Origin: Pseudomonadota bacterium
Lineage (GTDB): Bacteria; Pseudomonadota; Alphaproteobacteria; Rhizobiales; Xanthobacteraceae
NCBI GenBank assembly: GCA_023404675.1
Contig: JAEYAW010000029.1
Coordinates: forward strand, 166,239-230,238
Reading direction: 5' to 3'
Length of the DNA stretch: 64,000 nucleotides
Shown here: piece by piece, positions 63,872 to 64,000 of the stretch
Position numbering within the stretch: the first letter of the stretch is position 1
Layout: every line of letters starts with the position of its first letter
Notes under the pieces: generated by a model
The model's input: only the letters and a program-made list of their open reading frames with translations
Databases searched by the model: none
Told to the model about the DNA's origin: nothing
Translations under genes and position numbers: made by a program

Positions 63872-64000
63872 TTATCCGACGCTGCCTTCGAGCGAGATCG
63901 AGATCAGCTTCTGCGCCTCGACCGCGAACTCCATGGGCAGCTGCTGCAGCACGTCCTTGACGAAGCCGTTGACGACCAGCGCCACCGCCTCCTCCTGCGA
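63872..64000 (-). CDS. sufB: Fe-S cluster assembly scaffold SufB, C-terminal end only
   Basis: The final 42 codons of a minus-strand gene, cut by the window edge: SQEEAVALVVNGFVKDVLQQ then LPMEFAVEAQKLISISLEGS and VG, ending at TAA (63872-63874). This is the conserved C-terminus of SufB. It is 113 bases upstream of sufC; the catalytic part lies outside the window. Confidence 0.9.
   Translation of the reverse strand, partial: SQEEAVALVVNGFVKDVLQQLPMEFAVEAQKLISISLEGSVG

Overview
The window is high-G+C (mostly about 63-65% by eye) alphaproteobacterial chromosome. The gene content points to the Nitrobacteraceae/Bradyrhizobiaceae (Afipia, Rhodopseudomonas or Bradyrhizobium type): glxBCD-glnT, the order alaC-hom-glpX-recJ, sufBCDS with sufT and sufA, class I phaC, a tandem cold-shock protein next to a DUF192 protein, and a Bradyrhizobium-like intergenic inverted repeat. 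The genus cannot be fixed from the sequence alone.

Region 1 (about 0.27-9.95 kb) is a minus-strand operon. A Tat-exported branched-chain-amino-acid-type binding protein, two ATPases and two permeases are followed by a 772-residue homologue of the catalytic (large) subunit of N,N-dimethylformamidase, and then by an XRE-cupin regulator. A divergent AraC-type regulator sits upstream. The residues matching the mononuclear-iron site of dimethylformamidase (Y399, Y439, H519, E521) are present, but no small subunit gene is visible. Region 2 (10.1-16.0 kb) carries glxD-glxC-glxB-glnT, the relatives of N-methylglutamate synthase and gamma-glutamylmethylamide synthetase, divergent from a DAO-family FAD oxidoreductase. 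I infer that the two regions form one locus: import of an N-alkyl amide, hydrolysis to an amine, and capture of the amine on glutamate. This is the best candidate for an undescribed system in the window.

Region 3 (16.3-28.9 kb) is mixed: an FAD/NAD(P)-binding protein, an orphan SsuA-like binding protein, tRNA-Arg, a NUDIX hydrolase, a DHDPS-family protein, VOC proteins, a tRNA-like element, a cyclopropane fatty acid synthase, tRNA-Ser, an amidase remnant, tRNA-Pro, DUF192, a tandem cold-shock protein, a sirtuin, glyoxalase I and tRNA-Glu. Region 4 (28.9-31.3 kb) is A+T-richer and gene-poor, directly downstream of tRNA-Glu. It holds a tandem 11-bp repeat and an orphan protein that may be a PD-(D/E)XK nuclease, preceded by a G9 tract; it looks like a small acquired island.

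Region 5 (31.3-64.0 kb) is core genome: an HdeD-like protein; the EF-P lysylation set epmB-epmA with divergent efp; an M23 peptidase and a lytic transglycosylase; a LuxR regulator; a minus-strand run alaC-hom-glpX-GNAT-HAD-recJ; phaC; argC-paiB; a DedA protein; parE; a UbiH-like FAD hydroxylase; a DEAD-box helicase; a GGDEF protein; and finally the suf operon (sufB cut by the window edge, sufC, sufD, sufS, sufT, a VOC gene, sufA, a TfoX-like gene).
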